Shown one piece after another: positions 1 to 8,660 of a DNA stretch of 64,000 bases (position 1 is the first letter of the stretch; every line of letters begins with the position of its first letter). The DNA comes from Mycobacterium ahvazicum. GTDB lineage: Bacteria; Actinomycetota; Actinomycetes; Mycobacteriales; Mycobacteriaceae. Below the pieces are notes generated by a model that worked only from the letters and a program-made list of their open reading frames with translations, was not told the origin of the DNA and made no database searches. A program made the position numbers and the translations under genes. Where the stretch lies: positions 558,001 to 622,000 of the forward strand of contig NZ_FXEG02000003.1 in NCBI RefSeq assembly GCF_900176255.2. Direction: 5' to 3'.

Positions 1-1
1 C

Positions 2-679
2 GATACTCCGGTGAACCCCATCGATCAGTATGGGCAGGACAAAGTGCTGGCGGAAGCCGCGATCCGGGCCAGCGGTCTCCCCCATGCGCTGTACCGACTG
101 GCCGGCGTCATCTCGCCGGACACCCAATCGGGTGGGGTGGACGGTGACAACCTGGTGATCATGCGTTCTATGCCCGTCGACAACCGGATTCACACGGTAG
201 ACGCACGAGACGCGGCGCTGGCATTTGCCAACGGTGTCGATCGCGAAGCCACGATTTCCGGCAAGGCGCTGCTGATCGGGGGAAACGAAACGTGCGTCAT
301 GCTTCAGCATGAACTCGAGGGTGACCTGATGACCGCCGTCGGACTGGGTCGCCTCGGTCCGTCAGCGGGTCTGACCGGCGATCCCGACGACGACCGGGGC
401 TGGAGTTTCACCGGCTGGTACGACACCACGGAAGCGCAAGCGCTGCTTGGCTTTCAAGAGCACGACTGGCAGCAAACCATGGACTGGGTTAGTAAATCCC
501 AGGGGAAAACGCGCACCGTCTTGCGTGTCCTGGGTCCGATACTGCGGCCGGTACTGCGCATCGTGATCAAGCTGCAGAACCGCGCCGAGGGCCGTGGTCC
601 CTACTCCGACCCCTGGGCGATGATCGAAAACAAGTACGGCCCTGCGGCGCTGGCCCATGCCGACAAGCAATCGGACTGA
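2..679 (+). CDS. NAD-dependent epimerase/dehydratase family protein, C-terminal part
   Basis: The reading frame is already open at the left edge of the window, so the N-terminal Rossmann nucleotide-binding part is missing. The visible part begins near a Tyr-x-x-x-Lys signature (YGQDK), the catalytic pair of extended short-chain dehydrogenases and NAD(P)-dependent epimerases. It is followed by a substrate-domain stretch (LYRLAGVISPD, then a HTVDARDAALAFANGV segment typical of the family). The C-terminus has a Arg/Leu-rich segment that may lie against a membrane. The substrate is not recognisable. The family assignment is fairly secure; the exact enzyme is not. It converges with the phosphotransferase gene that follows, leaving only five bases between the two stop codons. 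Confidence 0.7.
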   Translation, partial: DTPVNPIDQYGQDKVLAEAAIRASGLPHALYRLAGVISPDTQSGGVDGDNLVIMRSMPVDNRIHTVDARDAALAFANGVDREATISGKALLIGGNETCVMLQHELEGDLMTAVGLGRLGPSAGLTGDPDDDRGWSFTGWYDTTEAQALLGFQEHDWQQTMDWVSKSQGKTRTVLRVLGPILRPVLRIVIKLQNRAEGRGPYSDPWAMIENKYGPAALAHADKQSD

Positions 680-684
680 TACCC

Positions 685-1755
685 CTAGCGGGCGGATGCC
701 TGCAGTTGCTGGATGCGTTCCTCACGTGGCAGAACCGGACCGTCGTCGATCGGCTCGGTGATACCGAACTCCGACAGCCCGACCTGGGTGAGCATCGAGG
801 TGCCGTACGCGGCGAGCAGCATTTTCTGATCGTCGCTATGCCCATCATCGACGAGCATGGCAGCGATCAGGCAGATGACGGCCATCTTGTACGCGTTGAA
901 CGCGCGATACCAGGAACGGTTCTGCAGCGTGATGCCGCTGGCCTTTTGGTAGTGCTCGAGAAGTGCCTCGATGCCCAGCGCGTCAGGGTGACTGGTGATG
1001 CCGACCGGCTGCATCCAGAGCAGTTCGAGCCAGCCGATGTCGGTCAGAGGATCACCGATGGTGGTCATCTCCCAGTCGAAGACCGCACTGACCTCCCCGT
1101 CGGTGAACGCGAAGTTGCCCGGTTTGGCGTCCCCGTGCACCAGGGCGACTTTCGGACACGGCTCCGGCAAGCTGTCCCGCAGTGCCTGCAAAAGCCGTTC
1201 CAGCGCGGGCAATGAATCCCGCTTGACCCGGTCCATTTCGGTTGCCCAATGGTCGAGTTCGCGGCGCAGGTGGTTGCCGCCGTCGTCAAGGGCGTCAAGC
1301 CCGGTCTGCTCGAGGTCGACAGAATGGATGGCCGCAAGCTGTTCGGCCAGGCTTTGACACATCCGCACCACCGTCGCGCCCGGCGCGTCGGCGGGTGCTT
1401 CCATTTCGTAGACGTCACCGCCGACCCGCTCCATCACGAAGAATGGCCGTCCCAGGACGTCGCCGCTGTCCTCGAGCCACAGTGCCGGCGGAACACGAAC
1501 AGCGCTGTCCTGCAACGCCCGCAGGATCGAGAACTGACGCGCGAGATCGTAAGGTTCCAGCAGCGCAGGCGGTTTGGGGCGCAGCCGCACCACTACATCA
1601 CGGCGGGTGTCCCCGGTGACGACCGTGAGCACCATCATCTCGGCGGAGTGGCCGAAGTTCACCCGATCGAGGCCCTCGATGCGGACCTCGGCGGCGTTGA
1701 GTTGGGTGCGCAGCCACGCGGTCAAACACTCAGCGACGCTGGTGTCGTGCGTCAT
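685..1755 (-). CDS. Phosphotransferase family protein (APH/choline-kinase fold)
   Basis: This 356-residue protein has the aminoglycoside-phosphotransferase/choline-kinase fold. The Brenner-type catalytic motif is HGDAKPGN at residues 207-214, followed by the metal-binding Asp in FDWE at 227 and a hinge-like MER at 108-110. It resembles the ACAD10-like phosphotransferases common in mycobacteria, whose substrates are mostly unknown, so antibiotic resistance should not be assumed. Its start overlaps the stop of the upstream DUF-type gene by four bases (ATGA), which implies translational coupling. A gene at 46.1-48.1 kb carries the same two domain types fused, so the two products here probably act together. 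Confidence 0.85.
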   Translation of the reverse strand: MTHDTSVAECLTAWLRTQLNAAEVRIEGLDRVNFGHSAEMMVLTVVTGDTRRDVVVRLRPKPPALLEPYDLARQFSILRALQDSAVRVPPALWLEDSGDVLGRPFFVMERVGGDVYEMEAPADAPGATVVRMCQSLAEQLAAIHSVDLEQTGLDALDDGGNHLRRELDHWATEMDRVKRDSLPALERLLQALRDSLPEPCPKVALVHGDAKPGNFAFTDGEVSAVFDWEMTTIGDPLTDIGWLELLWMQPVGITSHPDALGIEALLEHYQKASGITLQNRSWYRAFNAYKMAVICLIAAMLVDDGHSDDQKMLLAAYGTSMLTQVGLSEFGITEPIDDGPVLPREERIQQLQASAR

Positions 1756-2942
1756 TGGCGCACTCCATCGTCCGGCAGCCGTTCGACCGGGGTTTTGTCC
1801 TGCGTGAAGGCCGACATGTCCATCGCCGCCCAGTTCGGGTAACGGGCATAGCCCCGGCCGCCCATCAGCAATTCGAAGATGCCCCAGCCGGTGTCGCCGT
1901 CGAGTTCAAACCGCATCAACTGGTCCAGCGCCATCGATTTACCCTCGGTCTCGCTGAGTTGCGCGGAATCAGTGCTGTCCCATTGGAAGTGGATGAAGTA
2001 TGCACCGTCGCCGAGGTCCTGATACTGGCAGTGCGCCATCGGCAGGCCGTAGTAGGCGTTGACGTGTTGATGCGGAGCGTCGGCCGTGACCCGGTAGGTC
2101 GTGCCGTCCTCGTCGGTGAAAACGAGCACCGCCCGCGCGGGCCGTTTGCGGTCGGCGTCGAATTCTACGTCGTGCTCGATCTTCACGAATCGCTTCGATA
2201 GCGTGCCGTTATTGTGGGTGATGCCGCCGTCTACGTAGTTGACTGTGCCATCGGATGATTCGATGATCCATGCCTCGATCGCACGGTTTTCGAAACCGGC
2301 GTCGAGCCACAACCAGAAATCGATCTTGTCGGAGACACGCACCCCGAAAGTGCGATCCCGGCCGCCGTGGAAGCCGTCGACACTGATCCGCTCGCCGTCG
2401 ATCTGCACCCAGCCGGTCCATCTTCCCGGCTCTTTCATGTGGTACATGTCGGCGAGCATCCGGCCATCGGAGTCGTGCACCTTCATCGGCAACAGCTCCC
2501 ACATCGGCGCGCTGGGCTCGTAATAGAGCTCCCACGCGATTCCGGAATCGTTGGGCTCCACGTCGAGACGCCACTTCTTCAGGGGCTCGACACAGGTCCA
2601 GCGCATCGGACCCGCCCTCAGATCGCCGCGGCCGCCACCGTCAATCGGACGTCCGGCCAACAGATCCCAGTGCCGGCCGTCGGCGAAACTGACCTTGACG
2701 TATCCCAACCCGGTGCCGGTGTTCGGGTTGTTACCGTAGCCGCTGGCCAGCAGCAGGGTGCCGTCCGGCGAGGCGGCGAAGAAGTAACACCGGTCCGACC
2801 AAGTCGGATCGGGATCATGCACCTGATCGAATGTCGTCGGCAGCTGATGGGTGAACGACTCGTCGGCGGCACTGTAACCCATGAATTGCCTTTCCACCTG
2901 ATGACGAAATCGACTGTCGTCGAACGGTTTTAACGACCACAT
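1752..2942 (-). CDS. DUF7064/DUF7065-like protein paired with a phosphotransferase
   Basis: This 396-residue soluble protein has no signal peptide or membrane segment. It is rich in Trp, Asp and Gly and has a beta-sheet pattern, with short signatures such as GGRDRTFGVR followed by DFWLWLD. The C-terminal half of the fused protein at 46.1-48.1 kb has the matching signature RDHSWGVRDWW, which is why I place it in the DUF7064/7065-like group; these are thought to be lipocalin/CrtC-like beta proteins. The biochemical role is unknown. It is the first gene of a two-gene operon with the phosphotransferase and is divergent from a TetR gene, a likely regulator. The family label rests on pattern recognition only. 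Confidence 0.7.
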   Translation of the reverse strand: MWSLKPFDDSRFRHQVERQFMGYSAADESFTHQLPTTFDQVHDPDPTWSDRCYFFAASPDGTLLLASGYGNNPNTGTGLGYVKVSFADGRHWDLLAGRPIDGGGRGDLRAGPMRWTCVEPLKKWRLDVEPNDSGIAWELYYEPSAPMWELLPMKVHDSDGRMLADMYHMKEPGRWTGWVQIDGERISVDGFHGGRDRTFGVRVSDKIDFWLWLDAGFENRAIEAWIIESSDGTVNYVDGGITHNNGTLSKRFVKIEHDVEFDADRKRPARAVLVFTDEDGTTYRVTADAPHQHVNAYYGLPMAHCQYQDLGDGAYFIHFQWDSTDSAQLSETEGKSMALDQLMRFELDGDTGWGIFELLMGGRGYARYPNWAAMDMSAFTQDKTPVERLPDDGVRQ

Positions 2943-3020
2943 CGGGTCGGCGAAAAATTTGTGACGAAACCTCGCGCATCAGATACTCAATGGCACAACG
3001 CATCCCCTACTATCGCTGCA

Positions 3021-3629
3021 ATGGAGCCGAGCCGGTGGTGGGGCGACGACCGCGCGATCCTCGATGACGAGGAGGCGCGGCGGCGGCTGCTGGACGCTGC
3101 GGGCCGCTGCATCGTGCGTCGGGGCAACGCCCAGATCCGGATGGCCGAGTTGGCCGATGAGGCTGGCGTATCCCGCTCGACGGTGTACCGCTACTTCCCC
3201 AACCGCGACGAGGTCCTGCTGGGTTTGATGCTGGCGCGGGTCGACACGGCGCTGGGCGAGTTGGTCGGCTCGTTGCGTCACCCCGACGACCCGGTGCGTT
3301 CGCTACCCGAGATGGTGTTGGCGCGGGTGGAGTCGGTGGCGGGCAACCCGTTGAACGAGGCGCTGTTCGCCGCGGAGAGCACCGCCGTGCCGGCGGCTCT
3401 ACAGCTGGGCTCCGAACCGATGATCGAACTGATGTTGGCGCACTACGGCCCGCTGCTGCAGCGATGGAAGGACGCGGGCAAGCTCTACACCGACCTCGAC
3501 CCCCGCTCGATCGTGCAATGGCTGAGCACGACGACGCTGTTCCTGCTGTCGCCGGCATGGCGACTCCGCCCGGTTGCCGACAAGCGCGAATTCGTCGAGC
3601 AGTTCCTGGTACGAGCCCTGGTGCCATAG
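3021..3629 (+). CDS. TetR/AcrR family transcriptional regulator
   Basis: The 202-residue product has an N-terminal helix-turn-helix (MAELADEAGVSRSTVYRYF, about residues 40-58), which is diagnostic of TetR regulators. The C-terminal ligand domain is unspecific. I chose the ATG at 3021 because the Met-Glu-Pro start gives a normal N-terminal length; a GTG at 2961 in the same frame would add 20 residues of poor quality. It is divergent from the DUF/phosphotransferase pair and lies just upstream of a second phosphotransferase gene. The leader of that second gene holds two copies of a 22-base inverted-repeat element, so this protein is the natural candidate to bind it. The ligand is unknown. Confidence 0.85.
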   Translation: MEPSRWWGDDRAILDDEEARRRLLDAAGRCIVRRGNAQIRMAELADEAGVSRSTVYRYFPNRDEVLLGLMLARVDTALGELVGSLRHPDDPVRSLPEMVLARVESVAGNPLNEALFAAESTAVPAALQLGSEPMIELMLAHYGPLLQRWKDAGKLYTDLDPRSIVQWLSTTTLFLLSPAWRLRPVADKREFVEQFLVRALVP

Positions 3630-3632
3630 ATC

Positions 3633-3683
3633 AGACATTAGTCTCACTTTGTCTGATGTCCAGACATTGAGCTATTTTTGTCT
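3633..3683 (+). promoter_or_regulatory. Tandem operator-like element with embedded promoter
   Basis: Two copies of AGACA-N12-TGTCT occur at 3633-3654 and 3662-3683, exactly 29 bases apart. The two 22-base units agree at 16 positions. The first unit is flanked so that its arms extend to ATCAGACA/TGTCTGAT. A promoter-like pair, TTGTCT (3649-3654) and TATTTT (3673-3678) with an 18-base spacer, lies inside the elements. This is the arrangement expected of an operator that blocks RNA polymerase at the phosphotransferase gene. That a TetR protein binds here is inferred. Confidence 0.55.
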
Positions 3684-3747
3684 CGGCAACTCGTACGCGC
3701 GCGCCGCTCCCTGGATCCGGCGCCGGTGCACCCAGGGATGGACAGTC

Positions 3748-4881
3748 ATGACACATGCGGTTGAACAGGCCATTTCCGTCGTCGGACTGGCCGCGCATCT
3801 CGGCCGGGGAATCGGCCGGGTGACCGCCGACGCCGTCGTCGGCAGCCGGGCGGGACTGCCCCGTACGGTCGACGACCTCACCACCGCCGCGCTGTCGCGC
3901 GTGATGGGCCGAAATGTCAGGTCGATCCGGGTGCTCAACAGCGATGCCGGCACCTCGTCGCGGGCCCGGCTCGTGCTGACGGGCGACGACGTACCGGAGT
4001 CGGTCTTCGTCAAGATCACGGCGCAGACCGCCGCCACCCGGCTGATGGGTGAGCTGGGCCGGCTGGGCCACACCGAGGTGCGCTTCTACAGCCAGCTCGC
4101 CCCGGAACTCCCGGGCGTCCCGATCGCCTACGGCGCGGCTTTCGACACCTGGACCGGTCGCTACCTGCTGGTGCTGGAAGACCTGCCCGAGTCGTGCGTC
4201 TTCCCCGACACGTTGCACCCGCTGTCCACCGACCAGGCGGGCCTCGTCGTCGAGTTGCTGGCGACCCTGCACGCGACGTTCTGGAACCGCATGCGCCAGA
4301 ACGGGCGCGGCCCGCTGGGCTGGCTCTACACACCGTCGGGTGACGTCACATCGCTGTTGACCGGTTCACTGATGACCACCTCGATGAAGCGCCTCGCTGA
4401 GCGCACCACCATCCCGGTGGAGAACGGCCGATTCATCGCCGAGAACTACCGCGCGGTCGCCGCGGTGATCGACACCGCACCGCATACCGTCATGCACGGC
4501 GATGCCCACCCCGGCAACATCTACTTCCGCCACGGCGAGGCCGGGCTACTGGATTGGCAGGCCGTGCGACGCGGCCATCCGTCCCGCGAACTGGCCTACA
4601 CCCTGGTCACGAGCCTTACGCCCGACGACCGCCAGAGTGCCCAGCGCGAACTGCTCGACATCTATCGACAGGCACTGCTCGCAGCCGGCGGACCCGATCT
4701 GGACCGCGACGACCTCTGGCTGCGCTACCGGCAGGCCGCACTGTATGCCTATGTCGCACCGTTGATCACCGCGGGCATGGGCGGAATGCAGGTCGAAGAC
4801 ATCGCGATGGAAGGCTTGCGACGCGGTGTCGCGGCCCTCGAAGACCTGGAAACCGTTGCCGCGCTGAAACGTTCGTTGTAG
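3748..4881 (+). CDS. Phosphotransferase family protein (second copy)
   Basis: This 377-residue member of the aminoglycoside/choline kinase-like superfamily has the catalytic motif HGDAHPGN at residues 250-257, the metal-binding LLDWQ at about 267-271 and a hinge-like LED at 143-145. The start is the ATG at 3748; the open frame extends upstream to 3574 but overlaps the preceding TetR gene and carries the operator-like repeats, so it is unlikely to be coding. It is not closely similar to the phosphotransferase at 685-1755, so this is not a recent duplication. The substrate is unknown. It converges with the aldo/keto reductase gene, with seven bases between them. Confidence 0.85.
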   Translation: MTHAVEQAISVVGLAAHLGRGIGRVTADAVVGSRAGLPRTVDDLTTAALSRVMGRNVRSIRVLNSDAGTSSRARLVLTGDDVPESVFVKITAQTAATRLMGELGRLGHTEVRFYSQLAPELPGVPIAYGAAFDTWTGRYLLVLEDLPESCVFPDTLHPLSTDQAGLVVELLATLHATFWNRMRQNGRGPLGWLYTPSGDVTSLLTGSLMTTSMKRLAERTTIPVENGRFIAENYRAVAAVIDTAPHTVMHGDAHPGNIYFRHGEAGLLDWQAVRRGHPSRELAYTLVTSLTPDDRQSAQRELLDIYRQALLAAGGPDLDRDDLWLRYRQAALYAYVAPLITAGMGGMQVEDIAMEGLRRGVAALEDLETVAALKRSL

Positions 4882-4888
4882 CCAGCGG

Positions 4889-5860
<972 letters not shown>

Positions 5861-5890
5861 GCCACGTTCTCCTGTTCGTGCCTGTTGGAC

Positions 5891-5910
5891 TCGAGGACCA
5901 ACGACCCTGG
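5891..5910 (+). promoter_or_regulatory. DosR-like box upstream of the Acg-family gene
   Basis: The 20-mer TCGAGGACCAACGACCCTGG matches the degenerate dormancy-regulator motif GGGAC-Y-W-N-N-G-N-CCC with one core mismatch. It lies 49 bases before the start codon at 5960. In M. tuberculosis, Acg-family genes belong to the DosR regulon, which supports the reading. Binding has not been shown. Confidence 0.45.
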
Positions 5911-5959
5911 CGCTGTTCGCGCTCGTGTTCCACGATTGACCTTAGATTGGAGGTCGAAC

Positions 5960-6955
5960 ATGCCGGATGCGTTGGTGGACATCGACGTAGTCAGGGACGC
6001 CGTGCAGCTGGCCTGCCGGGCCCCGTCGTTGCACAACAGCCAGCCCTGGCAGTGGGTTGCCACCGGCTCACGGTTGCTCCTCTACATCGATGAAAGCCGC
6101 AGCCTGCCGGCCGCCGACAAATCGGGCCGCGAGGCGCTGATCAGTTGCGGCGCCGTGCTCGACCATCTGCGCGTGGCGTTGGCAGCAGCAGGGTGGGACA
6201 GCCGGGTCGATCTCTTTCCGGACCCGGAGAACTCCGATCTACTCGCGTCCGTCGATCTCGGCCCGCAGCGTCCCGTCACCGATGACCGGCGCTCGCGAGC
6301 CGAGGCCATCGCGCACCGGCGCACCGATCGGCTCCCCTTCTCCCCACCGAGCAACTGGGCGGCGTTGGAGGCGAGGCTGCGCGAAGCCGCGGACACCGCC
6401 ACAGTTCACCTCGACGTGATCCCTGAAGAGCTGCGGCCACAATTAGCCCGCGCGTCCCGGCTCACCGAGTCGCTGCGGCTATACGATACCTCGTATCATA
6501 CCGAATTAGACTGGTGGACAGGTCATTTCGAGAACGTTGACGGAATTCCGCGCACCTCGCTGTTGTCGGCAGCCGAGAACGATCAGGTCGACATCGGAAG
6601 GGCCTTCCCGGTTAGCCCGCACAACGAGCGGCACACGCCGCTTGGAAGAGACCAATCCACCGTGCTCGTGTTGTCGACCGACGAGGACACGCCCGCTGAT
6701 GCTCTGCGATGTGGCGAAGCGTTGTCCGCGGTGTTGTTGGAGTGCACGTTAGCCGGGATGGCGACGTGCACACTGACCCAACTCACCGAACTGTGGGCCA
6801 GCCGCGATCTCATCGCGACCCTGATCGGGCGGGCGGCGATGCCACAACTCCTGATCCGTGTCGGCGAAGCACTTGGCCCCACCGACGCAGCCCCACTGAC
6901 GCCGCGGCGGCCGCTCGGTGAGGTTCTGACATTCAATCCCAACGAATCTGGTTGA
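5960..6955 (+). CDS. Acg-family FMN-binding nitroreductase-like protein
   Basis: The 331-residue protein begins with CRAPSLHNSQPWQW (about residues 14-27), the hallmark of the Acg/Rv2032, Rv3127, Rv3131 group. These are diverged, duplicated nitroreductase folds that keep an FMN site but whose lid covers it. The second half (ECTLAGMATCTLTQLTELWASRDLIATLIG) also fits the family. The start at 5960 follows AGGTCGA; the upstream frame back to 5495 is antisense to the reductase gene and is not coding. Members are induced by hypoxia or nitric oxide through DosR in M. tuberculosis, and a DosR-like box is present upstream. The biochemical function is uncertain, possibly flavin storage. Confidence 0.85.
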   Translation: MPDALVDIDVVRDAVQLACRAPSLHNSQPWQWVATGSRLLLYIDESRSLPAADKSGREALISCGAVLDHLRVALAAAGWDSRVDLFPDPENSDLLASVDLGPQRPVTDDRRSRAEAIAHRRTDRLPFSPPSNWAALEARLREAADTATVHLDVIPEELRPQLARASRLTESLRLYDTSYHTELDWWTGHFENVDGIPRTSLLSAAENDQVDIGRAFPVSPHNERHTPLGRDQSTVLVLSTDEDTPADALRCGEALSAVLLECTLAGMATCTLTQLTELWASRDLIATLIGRAAMPQLLIRVGEALGPTDAAPLTPRRPLGEVLTFNPNESG

Positions 6956-7106
6956 GCTCCGCCAGACTCTGCGCGATGCGACCTACGGCCTCCTGGAAGG
7001 GGCCGTAATGCCCTCGTCGGACGTAATGCGGAAAAGTAATGTTCAGGAGATTGGAGTATTTGAGCGCTCGGGCAGACGAAGATTGCATCGGCAAAGGAGT
7101 ACGCAA

Positions 7107-7421
7107 ATGTCGAACAGCGTAACGGTCCATCACAATCGGTCCCCTCAGCAGCGAGCGCAGGACGCCAAGATCTTGAAAGAGTCGGGTGTACACAAGTTGG
7201 TCGTCACAGATCGTGACGGCAATTGCTTGGCGTTCGTATTGGCTTGGGACAGCTTCGACTACGACCCCGAGACCGACACCTACGTGTGCATCGCGGACAG
7301 CGATGGCAGAGAGCTCATGACCATATACACCGCCGGCGAAATCAAGTCAGCACCCGGTGCGAACACGCACGTGATCACCGCACCGGATGCGACGGGCTCG
7401 CGGGCGTTGAAGGCCCTCTGA
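7107..7421 (+). CDS. Hypothetical protein, 104 residues
   Basis: I do not recognise this small protein. The ATG at 7107 follows a good ribosome site (AAAGGAG at about 7094-7100), which decides the start over an in-frame ATG at 7008. It is soluble and acidic in the middle, with a likely small alpha/beta core (VHKLVVTDRDGNCLAFVLAWDSF) and no signal peptide or metal motif. The codon use fits the neighbours, so it is probably real. It stands alone between the Acg-like gene and the mce-linked TetR gene, on the same strand as both. Confidence 0.65.
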   Translation: MSNSVTVHHNRSPQQRAQDAKILKESGVHKLVVTDRDGNCLAFVLAWDSFDYDPETDTYVCIADSDGRELMTIYTAGEIKSAPGANTHVITAPDATGSRALKAL

Positions 7422-7480
7422 ACTACCGGACACGATCCACGCCGGCTCGACCGGTGGGCGGCTTCTCATGTCCCGGAGGT

Positions 7481-7503
7481 TATGATAGACCGTTCGTACG
7501 GTT
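7481..7503 (+). promoter_or_regulatory. Promoter and candidate autoregulatory operator of the mce-linked TetR gene
   Basis: A -10-like TATGAT (7481-7486) is followed by the inverted repeat ACCGT-TCGT-ACGGT (7489-7502), which would overlap the transcription start. The octamer CGTACGGT recurs in the palindrome in front of the mce operon. Together they suggest one regulator acting on both promoters, including its own. Confidence 0.5.
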
Positions 7504-7519
7504 AGCCGAAGGGTTCAAG

Positions 7520-8191
7520 ATGCCCCGATTGCCTGGTAGACGCAGCGAGATTCTCGACGCGTTTGTCCGCTATGTCGCCGAACGCGGTTACGACAGAACG
7601 AATATGGGTGACATCGCCGACGAGCTCGGCATGTCTAAAGGCACCATCGTCCATCACTTCGGAACCAAAGCGCAGATGTTGCGCGAATTGGAAGAGGCCC
7701 ATCTGGGCCTGCAGCTCGACGCGCTCGGGATGGTATGGGATCGGCTGGACACGCCGCACGAACGCATCGCAGCGATCATCTACGCCTCGGCCATGTTGCA
7801 AGTGATCGCCCGCAATGCGACGGTGGCAAGCCAGCGTGAAGTCGTGCAGTTGTCCGACGATCCGGCTATGCAGCACGTGCGTAAGCTGCGTCAGCAACTA
7901 CAAGCTCTTGCCGTTGACGAGATCCGCAACGGGATTGAGAGCGGTGTGTTCCGTACCGTGGACGTCGAGCTGGCGGCATTGCAACTGTGGGGGTCATTGC
8001 AGTGGATGTGGGTTTGGTTTGATCCCGCCGATTCCCGAACTCCGGAACAAGTCGGCGCCGCTTTTGTCGACGTGTTTCTCGGCGGGCTGTTACTCGACCG
8101 CTTAGGGCTGAGCAAGTGGGCGGACCCGTCGGCGAACGTCGTCTCGGTGGTGCGCGAATGCCTTGCCGCAGTAACGAGTGCGACAACTTGA
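7520..8191 (+). CDS. TetR family regulator adjacent to the mce operon
   Basis: The 223-residue protein starts MPRLPGRRSEILDAFVRYVAERGYD and has a clear TetR helix-turn-helix, MGDIADELGMSKGTIVHHFG (about residues 32-51). The HHFGTK ending resembles regulators of fatty-acid and sterol catabolism (KstR2-like). The C-terminal ligand domain contains several Trp and Met residues, compatible with a lipid or acyl-CoA ligand. The ATG at 7520 is preferred; the open frame upstream lacks the family pattern. It lies directly upstream of the mce operon on the same strand, and a shared palindrome suggests it represses both. The ligand and direction of control are inferred. Confidence 0.87.
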   Translation: MPRLPGRRSEILDAFVRYVAERGYDRTNMGDIADELGMSKGTIVHHFGTKAQMLRELEEAHLGLQLDALGMVWDRLDTPHERIAAIIYASAMLQVIARNATVASQREVVQLSDDPAMQHVRKLRQQLQALAVDEIRNGIESGVFRTVDVELAALQLWGSLQWMWVWFDPADSRTPEQVGAAFVDVFLGGLLLDRLGLSKWADPSANVVSVVRECLAAVTSATT

Positions 8192-8660
8192 CCGCCTAAC
8201 GCGGATTATTTTGCGCGCCAAGGGAATTGGTGCATCAAATTATTTGGAACCGCCGAGGCGTCGGCGGCCGTTCGCCGTTGAGCGCGGTGTTTCCAGCGGG
8301 CATCCGACGCTGCGGCGCCCGCCAGGCAGGCAAAGACGCCCACGCGGCCTATGGCCCGGCGCGGGGCGGTTGGCACGGTCGGACCACGTCGTCCGAATTT
8401 ATTGACTGACCGTACGGTCTAGTGCCATAGTTGCTGCGTGGAGCAAACGCGGCCGATAGTTATCCGGGGGGCGATAACCCGGACTCCGGGGCTCCGCGCG
8501 GAAAGGCCCGAAATCGCCGTCGTCCCGACCGGATCTGAAATCTCATATGGCGGACCAGTTTTCGCGACAACCTTATATCGCGGGCGCATATGACGACGGC
8601 GACGAGAACACCGGCTGGGGACGCGATCCGCCGAGCGTGGTTACGTCGAAGGCCGCGCCG
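8192..8660 (+). promoter_or_regulatory. Intergenic region with the mce operon promoter and operator
   Basis: There is no convincing gene in this stretch. It holds a perfect 12-base palindrome, GACCGTACGGTC, at 8408-8419. The palindrome fills most of the 18-base spacer between TTGACT (8402-8407) and CATAGT (8426-8431), a plausible sigma-A-type promoter. A repressor bound there would block RNA polymerase. The untranslated leader would be about 110-220 bases, depending on which yrbEA start is used. Confidence 0.55.

Noticed and set aside
3738..3764. Eight-codon frame overlapping the second phosphotransferase start
   Set aside because: It is too short to judge, has no ribosome site of note and probably arises by chance.
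6980..7020. GGGGCC...GCCC as a possible DosR box for the hypothetical gene at 7107
   Set aside because: The core spacing is off by one base and only 11 of 20 positions match.
8192..8546. Two short open frames between the TetR and yrbEA genes
   Set aside because: They have no ribosome site, atypical composition and overlap the mce promoter and operator.
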